A stretch of 64,000 bases of DNA from Seohaeicola zhoushanensis (GTDB taxonomy: Bacteria > Pseudomonadota > Alphaproteobacteria > Rhodobacterales > Rhodobacteraceae): positions 1 to 64,000 of the forward strand of contig NZ_BNCJ01000009.1 of the NCBI RefSeq assembly GCF_014656415.1, written 5' to 3'. A model generated the notes under the pieces. The model was given only the letters and a program-made list of their open reading frames with translations, searched no databases and was not told where the DNA came from. This document shows positions 16,467 to 24,959 of the stretch, piece by piece. A program made the translations under genes and the position numbers. The first letter of the stretch is position 1; each line of letters starts with the position of its first letter.

Positions 16467-16570
16467 AATTTCGGCGGTTGTCCGCCAGTGATGGCGAGTG
16501 AATCCGGGTTTGTGCAATCAATGCGCGAATCGGTGGCAGTGCCGGGAAGGGCCTGCCATGCCTAGCAGGG

Positions 16571-17956
16571 TCAGGCCGCGCGGACCTCGTCGAGTATCTT
16601 CAGCTCGATGAAGAAGGTGGTGCCGACGCCGACTTGGCTGTCGTAGTCGATCTGACCATCGTGCTGTTCGATGATCTTCTTGGAGATATTCATGCCAAGT
16701 CCGGTGCCGCCGAAGGCGCGCTGGTCTGTCGAGTCCACCTGAGTGAACTTGCCGAAGACCTTGTCGCGGCTGTTCTCGGGAATCCCGACACCCTGGTCCT
16801 CCACTTCGATGCGGACCTTGTCGCCGATCTGCTTGTATCTGACCTGGACGGTATCGCCGGCATGGCTGAACTTGAGGGCGTTGGAGATCATGTTCGACAT
16901 GACCTGCATCAGGCGGCGCTCGTCGCCGCGGATCAGCAGCGGTTTGCCTTCCTCAGCGTCCGTGAGCAGCGTGATGTCCATCTTGTCGGCAAAGCCCTTG
17001 TTGGCCTCGACAGCCTCGAGCACCAGGTCCTGCACGTCGATCTGGATGAAGCGGTAGGTGATCTCGCCGGCTTCGATCTTCTGGAGGTCGAGAATGTCGT
17101 TGATGAGATCGCTGAGGCGTTCCGCGTTGCGTCCGGCGATGCGGAGCACGGATTGGAACTGGTCCGGGATCGGGCCGAGAATGCCGGTATTGATGAGGTC
17201 GAGCGAGCCCTTGATCGACGTCAGCGGCGTGCGCAATTCGTGGCTGACCACCGAGACGAACTGCGACTTGGCCCGGTAGGCGACCTTGGTGCGTTCGTGC
17301 TCTTCGCGCAGGACTTCGATCTGGCGGAGATTCTTGCGGTAGTTCCTTAGGAAGACGAAGGAACAGTCGACGATGAAATACATCGAGAACAGCACCGTGA
17401 AGAATTGCAGCCAGTGATCGGAGCTCATCGGCGGCGATTCACGCAGGATGTCGAGCATCGCTATGAACAGGAAGGTTGCGCCGTAGATGGCGAGGCGCAC
17501 CGCCAGGGCGCTCACGATCTGGTGGTTGTTCATGGCGGCGAAGATTGCCGCCGAGAGCAGGAAAAAGAGCGGTGTGAAGTGGCCACCCGTCGGCTCCTGC
17601 AGCGCGATGAGGATTGCGAAAAGGCAGATGGCGCCGGCACTGAGCACTGTGGCCGCGATGATCCAGGCGCGGAAATTGCGCACCAACCGGTCGTCCAGCC
17701 GATGCTGGCGGTCGATCCGGTGGGAGATGGCGAAATCGATCAACTCGGTCAGCAGCACGCAGCCGTAGCAGGCGAGCGACTTGATCGGGTCGAAATAGAA
17801 CATGGTTAGAACGGTGGCGGCGAGGAAGATCGCCTGGCGCTGCCACACGAGATTCTTCGAACCGTTGTAGTAGTCCCGGATCTGCTGTTCGGCACGGCTG
17901 ACCGGTTCTTCTGTCACATCCATGTCGGAGGGCGCGTCGTCCATAAAATTATCCAT
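16571..17956 (-). CDS. Membrane-bound sensor histidine kinase
   Basis: The 461-residue kinase has an acidic N-terminal tail and about six membrane helices between residues 42 and 203. A coiled linker (206-230) and a full HisKA/HATPase core follow. His239 in VVSHELRTPLTSIKG is the phosphoacceptor. NMISNALKFS and DQGVGIP are the N and G1 boxes, and FGGTGLGMNISKKI the G2 box. There is no periplasmic sensor domain, so it probably senses within the membrane. The ATG at 17956 follows GGTGG; a GTG nine nt upstream is possible. It lies 198 nt downstream of the response regulator on the same strand and is its likely partner. Confidence 0.88.
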   Translation of the reverse strand: MDNFMDDAPSDMDVTEEPVSRAEQQIRDYYNGSKNLVWQRQAIFLAATVLTMFYFDPIKSLACYGCVLLTELIDFAISHRIDRQHRLDDRLVRNFRAWIIAATVLSAGAICLFAILIALQEPTGGHFTPLFFLLSAAIFAAMNNHQIVSALAVRLAIYGATFLFIAMLDILRESPPMSSDHWLQFFTVLFSMYFIVDCSFVFLRNYRKNLRQIEVLREEHERTKVAYRAKSQFVSVVSHELRTPLTSIKGSLDLINTGILGPIPDQFQSVLRIAGRNAERLSDLINDILDLQKIEAGEITYRFIQIDVQDLVLEAVEANKGFADKMDITLLTDAEEGKPLLIRGDERRLMQVMSNMISNALKFSHAGDTVQVRYKQIGDKVRIEVEDQGVGIPENSRDKVFGKFTQVDSTDQRAFGGTGLGMNISKKIIEQHDGQIDYDSQVGVGTTFFIELKILDEVRAA

Positions 17957-18104
17957 CAAGACCACCGAATGGGTTTCTTAATTTTCAACTATTATGCAAA
18001 TCGGGAGGTAATAGGCGCGATTGATGACAAATTTGGGGCAAAAGATACACGCCCGAGACGGCTTTGGTGGGTTTGACCGAACCGCGCTCGGGATGCCAAA
18101 GCAA

Positions 18105-18130
18105 CAGGCCGAACCCTGGGGTCCGGCCTG
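18105..18130 (-). terminator. Hairpin after the response regulator
   Basis: CAGGCCG (18105-18111) pairs with CGGCCTG (18124-18130), with additional pairing inside the loop. It sits 25 nt after the regulator stop on the minus strand, between the regulator and kinase genes, and may limit read-through between them. Confidence 0.45.
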
Positions 18131-18154
18131 GTATGACGTTGGACGTCTGACGCA

Positions 18155-19270
18155 TCAGTCGTTGCGCAGCGACGGATCCTCGCGGAAAAGGTCGCGCAGC
18201 ACGGTCTCGTAGGCGCGCTTCTTGACCGTTTCGCTCTCTGCGCTGCCGTCCTGGCCCGAGGCACGCCGGCGCACCGGCTCGACATGGGCCATCTGGTCGC
18301 GCAGTTCGACATTCTCGATGGCCCGGCTGATCGACATCAGCGAGCCGGACTTGGAAAGCGAGCGCAAGGAGACGCTGTCGCCCAGGATGACCTGCGCATC
18401 GGTGCGCGCCTGGCGCTGGGATTGCAGCGTGAGCAGGAGGCGGTTGAAGGTCTCTTCCTCGGGCGCGTCATGGGCGGCGTTGCGGCCGTGGCGGACGGTC
18501 AGGAAGACGCCGTCACCGCGATAGGAGATGATGTCGCCCGATTTCTTGGTCGCCTTAGCAAGGCTCGTCGCGACATCGCGCAGCAGCAACTGGAACTCGT
18601 CGGCAGAGAGCGCCTTATGCAGCCGCTTGGCGTCGACCAGCTTGATCGCGGTGGCATGGGTGCTGAACAGCCGGCCCTGCGAGAGCTGCATGATGTAGTT
18701 GTCGAATTCCGCGTAGCGCAGAACCCGGTCGATGCCGTCGATCGAGATCGGTTCATCCAAAGGGAACTTGGCCTTGGGATCTACCGCCTGGCTTTGCTGT
18801 GCGTTGCTTTCGGCGATTCGACGCTCTTGCACCAGCCGCTGGGCGGCGGACATGCGGCTGCGCAGCTCGAGGAAGTCGAAGGGCTTGGTCACGTAGTCGG
18901 TGGCACCGGCGACGAAGGCGAGGTCGACATACTCGCGATCCGACATGGCCGTCAGCATCAGGATCGGGGTGTGCTTGTACTCGGGCATCTTGCGGATTTC
19001 CTTCGCAAGCATGATCCCGTTCATGCCCGGCATCTGGATGTCGAGCAAGAAGCAGTCGAAGGGCTTCTCCTGCCGCGCCAGCAGCTTCAGCGTGTTCGCG
19101 GCGGAGTCGGAGATGGATATGTCGAAGTGCAGAGCCGACAGCGCCGTCTTGAGCAGTTGCAGGATGTTCAGGTCGTCGTCGACGGCAAGAACCCTCAGCT
19201 CTTCCTGAAGGCGCGCACGGCGAGTCAGCTTTTCCTGAAAAGAGCTGCCGATGTTGTTCTCAGCGTTCAC
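18155..19270 (-). CDS. Response regulator with degenerate GGDEF-like output domain
   Basis: The 371-residue protein has a receiver domain (about 25-142) with the acidic cluster AVDDD, phosphoacceptor Asp77 in LLDIQMPG and Lys129 in VTKPFD. After a Gln-rich linker, residues about 175-260 resemble a GGDEF domain (AIKLVDAKRLHKAL, then DIISYRGDGVFLTV). The catalytic GGDEF signature is replaced by RGDGV at 251-255, so it probably makes no cyclic di-GMP and may instead bind a nucleotide or a partner. The GTG at 19270 has GGGAG 7 nt upstream, better than the GTG at 19294. It diverges from the Ser/Thr kinase operon. Confidence 0.75.
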   Translation of the reverse strand: MNAENNIGSSFQEKLTRRARLQEELRVLAVDDDLNILQLLKTALSALHFDISISDSAANTLKLLARQEKPFDCFLLDIQMPGMNGIMLAKEIRKMPEYKHTPILMLTAMSDREYVDLAFVAGATDYVTKPFDFLELRSRMSAAQRLVQERRIAESNAQQSQAVDPKAKFPLDEPISIDGIDRVLRYAEFDNYIMQLSQGRLFSTHATAIKLVDAKRLHKALSADEFQLLLRDVATSLAKATKKSGDIISYRGDGVFLTVRHGRNAAHDAPEEETFNRLLLTLQSQRQARTDAQVILGDSVSLRSLSKSGSLMSISRAIENVELRDQMAHVEPVRRRASGQDGSAESETVKKRAYETVLRDLFREDPSLRND

Positions 19271-19319
19271 CGATTGACTCCCATTGCCACACACAATCGT
19301 TGGTTACGGATACTTAGGA

Positions 19320-19343
19320 AATTTGCCGAAAAAGTGGCAAATT
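19320..19343. promoter_or_regulatory. Perfect inverted repeat in the regulator/kinase intergenic region
   Basis: AATTTGCC and GGCAAATT form perfect 8-bp arms around an 8-nt spacer, 50 nt upstream of the response regulator start. This geometry suits a dimeric DNA-binding protein. The rest of the 530-nt divergent region (19271-19802) shows no gene and no convincing -35/-10 pair that I could identify. Confidence 0.5.
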
Positions 19344-19802
19344 GGGGAATGTCCGGGGATTTTTCGGCGCTTTTTCCGGACATTAGTGACCGTCTTTGTG
19401 TCAAGAACCCCCGAAAACGCGCTGAAAGGGCAGGTTGGGGGCCGTGGGGTGAACGCAGTGTTTCCAATCCGTGCGCAATCGCTGGCGCGCATATAGATTC
19501 GGACTCGGACCGTGAACTGCCGGATTGGGGTCCTGGGCGGTGTATCGCCCAACAATTGCCACAATCACCGTGGCGACGCCGCAGGGGCGCTCGAGGGCGG
19601 TCGCGACGGGTGCCACAGGTCCCTTGAGAAAATCGGTTAATTTGTTGAAAATCCAGTGAGAAAAAACTTTGCTGGTCGGGCCACCCGATTGGCCCGTTTC
19701 CAACAACTTCTTAACACAATTGACGGCCAGTGTGCTTCTACCCGCGCGTGCATGAAGACGTCGTTCTGCGGGTCCGTGTCCTGAGTAACGCTGGAAAGAA
19801 AG

Positions 19803-21152
19803 TTGCCGGAAGTGTTCGATAACAGCATCCTGGAAGAAGAGCGGCAGCAGGATGAGCTGCCGGTCGGCGCGACGTTGCTGCTCGGTCAATACGAGATCGA
19901 GCGCTATCTGGTGCGCGGCGGCTTTGGAATCACCTACTTGGCGCACGATTCGCTGGATCGTCAGTATGTCATCAAGGAGTGCTTTCCCGGTGCACTCTGC
20001 GGGCGGTCGGGCGGCAAGGTGCACCCGCTCTCGGCCGAATATGAAAAGCAGTATGGCTCGGTCCTCAAGCACTTCCTGAGCGAGGCGCGCCGGGTGGCAC
20101 GGCTGGACCATCCGAACATCGTCCAGGTCCACCAGGTCTTCGAGGAGAACAACACCGCCTACATGGCGATGGCCTTTGTCGATGGCGAAGACATGCTGAG
20201 CCTGTCCGACAACGAGCCAGAGCGGTTGACGCCGGCCGTGCTGGTGGGTGCGCTCAAGGATACGCTGAGCGCGATGGATTACATCCACGGGCTGGGAATC
20301 CTGCATCGCGACATCTCGCCCGACAACCTGATGCTCGACGACAATGACCACCTGACTCTGATCGACTTCGGCGCGGCGCGCGAGCAGGCGGGGCGCGACA
20401 GCCGGGCACTCTCGGTTCTGCTGGCGGTCAAGGACGGCTACTCGCCACATGAATTCTACCTGACCGACGTCGAGCAGACGCCGGCCTCGGACATCTATTC
20501 GCTGGGTGCGACCTTCTATCACCTCGTGACCGGCGAGGCGCCGCCAAACAGCCAGGACCGCGTTGCCGCGCTGGCGGCCAACCAGCCCGATCCCTACGTC
20601 CCGCTCGAGGATGGCGAATGGGCTTTCGATGGCAACTTCCTGCTGGCGATCGATCTGGCGCTGGCGGTGCTGCCGAAAGACCGGCTGTCCTCGGCGCGTG
20701 ACTGGCTCGACCTGCTGGCCGCGCCCCCGCGCGTCAAACCGCAGGCCGAATCGCCTGCGCTGGAAAGCGACCTCAAATTCGCGATCTCGCGCCTGGTGGA
20801 ATCGACCAACAAGGACGTGCAGCAGGGTATGCCCGGCTACGCCAAGAAGCTTGCCGAGCAGCGTCTGAAGAACCGCCGCAACCGCGCCACCGACTACGGG
20901 CAGAAGGAAGCTCCGGCCCAGCAAGTCGACATCTTCGGCAACCCGGTCGAGAACGTCGAGGCCTGGATGCGCGAACAGGAACGCGCGCTGCGTTCGCAGC
21001 CCAAATCCGTGCGCCGCGACGAGGCGAACCGCAAGACCGATACTCAGAAGTCCGACGCAGAACGCCCGGCAAAGAAGTCGACCATAGGCAGGTTCATAGC
21101 GGCCTGCCTCCCGAGCCGCCGTGATTCATCGGCCTCGGCCCTCCAGAACTGA
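19803..21152 (+). CDS. Eukaryotic-like Ser/Thr protein kinase
   Basis: The 449-residue cytoplasmic kinase has the glycine loop (RGGFGITYLA), ATP Lys58 (VIKE), catalytic Asp170 (HRDISPDNL) and metal Asp188 (IDFGAAR), with the kinase domain spanning about residues 25-310. The C-terminal 140 residues are charged and unrelated to PASTA or other sensor domains, and no membrane helix is seen. Translation appears to start at TTG, with GGAAAG upstream; no better start exists. It opens an operon with an FHA reader and a PP2C phosphatase, 11 nt before the FHA gene. It probably phosphorylates the FHA protein or the GTPases downstream. Confidence 0.9.
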   Translation: MPEVFDNSILEEERQQDELPVGATLLLGQYEIERYLVRGGFGITYLAHDSLDRQYVIKECFPGALCGRSGGKVHPLSAEYEKQYGSVLKHFLSEARRVARLDHPNIVQVHQVFEENNTAYMAMAFVDGEDMLSLSDNEPERLTPAVLVGALKDTLSAMDYIHGLGILHRDISPDNLMLDDNDHLTLIDFGAAREQAGRDSRALSVLLAVKDGYSPHEFYLTDVEQTPASDIYSLGATFYHLVTGEAPPNSQDRVAALAANQPDPYVPLEDGEWAFDGNFLLAIDLALAVLPKDRLSSARDWLDLLAAPPRVKPQAESPALESDLKFAISRLVESTNKDVQQGMPGYAKKLAEQRLKNRRNRATDYGQKEAPAQQVDIFGNPVENVEAWMREQERALRSQPKSVRRDEANRKTDTQKSDAERPAKKSTIGRFIAACLPSRRDSSASALQN

Positions 21153-21163
21153 AGGAGACGGAT

Positions 21164-22627
21164 ATGAAATTCATCAGGGACATCATCTCCGAGAAGCGCT
21201 CGCAGGCTTTCGGGCACGCCCGTACTCCGGTCGAGCCGGCGCCGAAGGTCGAGATGCACGACGAGACGCCGGCCATGCCGCCACTGCCGCAGGACGTGCT
21301 GGTCGCCGCGCGGCCGGCCGGCGGGGCCTCGGCCAAACCGGCCTTCCAGCTGCCGCTGTCGGCACTGGTGAGTGATGACGACGATCTCGTGAACGTTCTC
21401 AACCCGATGGACGAGGCGGACTGCGAGGTCGCCGACCAGGCAATCGCGGCGGATGATTTCGACTTCGGGTTCAGCCGTGGTTTCGACAAGGCCGCGGCTG
21501 CGGACGACGAGGACGACGACGTCGCCATCGGAGCGGATCTTATGGACGATGAGGATCTGGAAGAGTTCGACGCGGCAGATGCGGAGGTCGCGGCCGAGGA
21601 CGAGGCCGCACTGAGTGCCGGGCCTGAAATGGCGGCGAGCGAAGCGGAAGACGCCACCGACCAGGACGAACCCGATTTCGACGACTTGTCCTTCCGGCGC
21701 GTTTCGGCCTTGGTCGAGGTCGAGGAAGAACTGGTCGAGGAAGAGCCGGAAGCGGAGTTTGCAGCCGAGGCGTTCGACGACGACTCGGCTGAGTTCGAAG
21801 ACGATTTCGACGACATGAGCGAAGCGGAGGCCATCGAGGAAGAGCCCGAAGCGGAGCCCGAGTCGCATGCGAGCATCTTCTCGGCTATCGCTGCGGCCGA
21901 ACGTGCGGCAGCCGAGAAGGACGAAGCGCCGGCTGCGACCGGCCTCTGGACCGGGGCGATGCCGCCGATGGGCGGGGCCACCCGTCCGGTGATGCCCGAG
22001 CGCCCGGTGATGCCGGAACGCCCGCCGATGCCGGTGGCCGCCGCGCCGCGCCCGGCGATGCCGGAGCCGCAGGCGCCGGTTGCGCCGCCGCAGGCCGCTG
22101 AAGAGGTCGCCTCGGTCGATGTTCCCGCGCCGGCGATCGGACGGGGCAGCCGCCGCGCTGGCCGTGTGAAGACCCGGCTGCTGGGCTTCAACGGCGGGCA
22201 GGCGCGTGTCGATCCCTTTGCGGCTGCCAAGGCCGTGACCGAGGTTGTCGAGGAAGAAGAGGCCGCCGCCGAAGCGCCGGTGATGTTCCCGGTCGGCTGG
22301 CTGGTGGTCGTCGCAGGCCCTGGCACGGGTGCCTCCTTCCCGCTGCCTGCGGGCGTGGCGCAGATCGGTCGCGGTGTCGGCCAGGCAATCCGGCTCGACC
22401 TAGGCGACAACTCGATCTCGCGCGAGAACCATGCGGCCATCGCTTATGACGCCGAACAGCGCAAGTTCTACCTCGGCCACGGCGGCAAGGCCAACCTGGT
22501 GCGCCTGAACAACCGCCCGGTGCTGAGCACGGAAGAGCTGTCCTCGGGCAATATCATCCGGATCGGTGAGACCACGCTGCGCTTCGTGGCGCTCTGCGGG
22601 GCGGATTTCGATTGGGCCCAGGTGTAG
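21164..22627 (+). CDS. FHA-domain protein with long acidic disordered region
   Basis: Residues about 380-487 form a forkhead-associated domain (GWLVVVAGPGTGASF, IGRG, NSISRENHAAI, LNNRPV), which binds phosphothreonine. Before it lie a strongly acidic, low-complexity stretch (roughly residues 65-250) and a Met/Pro-rich repeat segment (RPVMPERPVMPERPPMP) that look disordered. An AAGGAG ribosome site precedes the ATG. Lying between the kinase and phosphatase genes, it is the natural substrate and reader of the phosphorylation switch and may scaffold the GTPases downstream. Confidence 0.85.
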   Translation: MKFIRDIISEKRSQAFGHARTPVEPAPKVEMHDETPAMPPLPQDVLVAARPAGGASAKPAFQLPLSALVSDDDDLVNVLNPMDEADCEVADQAIAADDFDFGFSRGFDKAAAADDEDDDVAIGADLMDDEDLEEFDAADAEVAAEDEAALSAGPEMAASEAEDATDQDEPDFDDLSFRRVSALVEVEEELVEEEPEAEFAAEAFDDDSAEFEDDFDDMSEAEAIEEEPEAEPESHASIFSAIAAAERAAAEKDEAPAATGLWTGAMPPMGGATRPVMPERPVMPERPPMPVAAAPRPAMPEPQAPVAPPQAAEEVASVDVPAPAIGRGSRRAGRVKTRLLGFNGGQARVDPFAAAKAVTEVVEEEEAAAEAPVMFPVGWLVVVAGPGTGASFPLPAGVAQIGRGVGQAIRLDLGDNSISRENHAAIAYDAEQRKFYLGHGGKANLVRLNNRPVLSTEELSSGNIIRIGETTLRFVALCGADFDWAQV

Positions 22628-22635
22628 GACCAGAG

Positions 22636-23586
22636 ATGCTGCCCCTGGCTGAAATCAGATACGACGCTGCGTCCGCCCAGCATCAGGGCCGGCGCGAGCA
22701 TCAGGAAGACGCCGTTGTGACCGACTTTCCGGCAGGGGCCGGCATGGGCTTTGCCGTCCTTGCCGACGGAATGGGCGGTCACGCGGCAGGCGATGTCGCC
22801 TCCAAGATCGTGGCGACCGAGATCTTCAGCGAGCTGAAGATGCGCACAGGCGATCCCGGCGCGCTCGAGGCCGAGATCGCGGCGGTCCTGCACGATGCCG
22901 TGCATGGCGCGAACGAATGCATCCGGATGCACGCCCAGGACAATCCCCATACCTACGGGATGGGCTCGACGCTGGTTGTGCCGGTGCTGTTCGGGTCCAA
23001 TCTCTACTGGATCTCGGTTGGGGATTCGCCGCTTTACCTGATGCGTGATGGCGAGTTGCGGCGGCTCAACCAGGATCACTCGATGGGGCCGCAGATCGAA
23101 TACCTGGTCAACTCCGGCGCGATGAGCTGGGAGGCGGCGATGAACCATCCCGACCGCAACAGCCTGACCTCGGTGCTGATCGGTGACGAGATCGCGCAGA
23201 TCGACTGCCCGGCGCTGCCGGTGCGGCTGCGGCCTGGCGATATCGTCGTGGCCGCCAGCGACGGGTTGCAGTTCCTTGCCGACGAGGAAATCGCCGAAGT
23301 GCTGGAGGCCAATGCCGACAGGCCCTGTACCGAGATCATCGCCGATCTGCTGCGCTGCCTGTCGGATCTGGACGATCCCGACCAGGACAATATCAGCGTC
23401 TGCGTGATCAAGGTCGAGTCGGCGGTGCGGGAGGCCGCGGTGCTGGCGGCGACACCGCTTGCAAGCGAGCTGTTGCCCGCTCCGACGCGCAAGCGGAAGA
23501 CGATGACCTTTGTCGCCACCGCCACCAGCAAGCCGAAGGGCGGCAAGGGCACCACCTACCGGATATCCATGGAGCAATCGGCGTGA
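22636..23586 (+). CDS. PP2C-family Ser/Thr protein phosphatase
   Basis: The 316-residue enzyme shows the PP2C metal-site motifs in order: VLADGMGGHAAGD, GMGSTLVV, VGDSPLYL, ASDGLQFL and DQDNISVCV. It should remove the phosphates added by the operon kinase. The ATG at 22636 lies 8 nt after the FHA stop; a TTG at 22612 overlapping that gene is less likely. The last 40 residues are basic (TRKRKTM) and rich in Ser/Thr. Its stop codon overlaps the next gene's GTG start. Confidence 0.92.
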   Translation: MLPLAEIRYDAASAQHQGRREHQEDAVVTDFPAGAGMGFAVLADGMGGHAAGDVASKIVATEIFSELKMRTGDPGALEAEIAAVLHDAVHGANECIRMHAQDNPHTYGMGSTLVVPVLFGSNLYWISVGDSPLYLMRDGELRRLNQDHSMGPQIEYLVNSGAMSWEAAMNHPDRNSLTSVLIGDEIAQIDCPALPVRLRPGDIVVAASDGLQFLADEEIAEVLEANADRPCTEIIADLLRCLSDLDDPDQDNISVCVIKVESAVREAAVLAATPLASELLPAPTRKRKTMTFVATATSKPKGGKGTTYRISMEQSA

Positions 23587-24827
23587 CTCTTGCCACTTCC
23601 ATCGAACCGGTCGTCGATCGGTTGCAGACTGCGCTTGACCGCAAGTTGTTCCCCTCCGAATGGCAGCAGTGGGGCGCTCGGCTGCTGGATCACCTTAGAA
23701 AACCGGTTCAGGTGGCGGTGATCGGTCTGCCTGGCAGCGGGAAATCGACACTCATCAACATGATGTTGCCCGAGGTTTCGGTCGCGGCGCTGGCCGGGGT
23801 GCCTGTGGTCGAGATTGCCCATGGGTCCAAGCTGCGCACCTCGTTCGAGCTGCAAGACGGTCAATACGTCCGCGGCAACGGCGCGCTGACCGCCGGGGAC
23901 GTCCCGGCGGGCGCGGTGCGGGCGCGCGTGGAGATGCCCGTGGGCGACCTGGCGCGGCAGAACTTCGTCGAGGTCTCGCTCAACGGCGCTTTCGGGCACC
24001 AGGTCTCGATGGTGAACTGGGTCGCGCAATGGGCCGATATCGTGCTCTGGTGTACCGAGGATTTCGACGCTTCGGAGCAGAAGCTCTGGGCCGGGGTGCC
24101 GGAAGAGGTTAAGGATCACTCGTTCCTCGTGCTGACGATGGCCGACCGGCAGATGATGCGCGGCATCCTGCAAGAGCGGATCAATGCGCTGCAGCCGCTG
24201 GTGGCCGAGGAATTCCTGGGGCTCTACCCGATCGCGACGATCCAGGCGATCACCGCTCGGACCGCGTCGCAGCAGGTGAATACGGCGCTATGGCGTTCGA
24301 GCGGCGGGAAGGAGCTGTTCGACGGGCTGCTGCGCCAGGTCGACAACGGGCGCACGGCCGACATGGACCAGGCGCAGATGCTGCTCAACCAGTTCGCGCC
24401 GCAGATCGACGCCGCCGCGCGCCGCGCGCAGCCGGAGGTGACGAACCTGCTGGCCGTTTCCCCGGAGGCGGCAGAGGCGGCGACCACCGCGCCGAATGGC
24501 GGAGAGGCCTTCGGCGAGGCGCTGTCACTGCTGCAGGCGCAGGCCAACGAGATGGTGGCAAGCTTTGCCTCGGCCGGTGATCCGAAGCCGGCGGATATTC
24601 TGGAGCGTTGCGTGGCCACCGCCAACCAGCTGGCCGAGCTTTTCCAGGCCGCCGGGGGCAGTGAAGTAATCAGCCGCAGCATCCAGTCGGATACCCAGGA
24701 AGGGGCCGAGATGATGCTGCTGTTCCAGCTGGAAAAGGACGAGGATGCGGCGGTGGATGCGGTCACGCTGCTGCTGCAGCTCAAGAAAGAGATCGGCGAC
24801 AAGACAACGTCAAATCCGGGGCATTGA
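23583..24827 (+). CDS. P-loop GTPase-like protein (dynamin-related neighbour)
   Basis: The 414-residue protein has a Walker A motif, GLPGSGKSTLINM with Lys54, near its N-terminus. It is followed by a domain in which W-A-D-I-V-L-W may take the place of the usual G3 strand and VLTMADRQM that of the G4 motif. No membrane helix is seen; the C-terminal half is helical and Gln/Ala-rich with a coiled-coil look. The GTG start overlaps the phosphatase stop (GTGA), so the two are translationally coupled. It is related in style to the two GTPases that follow but lacks a clean DxPG motif, so GTP hydrolysis is uncertain. Confidence 0.7.
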   Translation: MTLATSIEPVVDRLQTALDRKLFPSEWQQWGARLLDHLRKPVQVAVIGLPGSGKSTLINMMLPEVSVAALAGVPVVEIAHGSKLRTSFELQDGQYVRGNGALTAGDVPAGAVRARVEMPVGDLARQNFVEVSLNGAFGHQVSMVNWVAQWADIVLWCTEDFDASEQKLWAGVPEEVKDHSFLVLTMADRQMMRGILQERINALQPLVAEEFLGLYPIATIQAITARTASQQVNTALWRSSGGKELFDGLLRQVDNGRTADMDQAQMLLNQFAPQIDAAARRAQPEVTNLLAVSPEAAEAATTAPNGGEAFGEALSLLQAQANEMVASFASAGDPKPADILERCVATANQLAELFQAAGGSEVISRSIQSDTQEGAEMMLLFQLEKDEDAAVDAVTLLLQLKKEIGDKTTSNPGH

Positions 24828-24959
24828 ATTGGGCCGCGCCTTGCATCAGCCCAACTTTGACCACATTCCCCGCCGATTTTTCAACCATGCGGTGAAGCCG
24901 CCGGTCCGGCCGGAATCGGGAGGACTGGCAGACCGACAGACGCAGAGGGCCATGAGCAA

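Noticed and set aside
19803-23586. Type VI secretion regulatory module
   Set aside because: The kinase, FHA protein and phosphatase alone fit, but no TssB/C, VgrG, Hcp, ClpV or IcmF-type gene exists in the window; the neighbours are GTPases.
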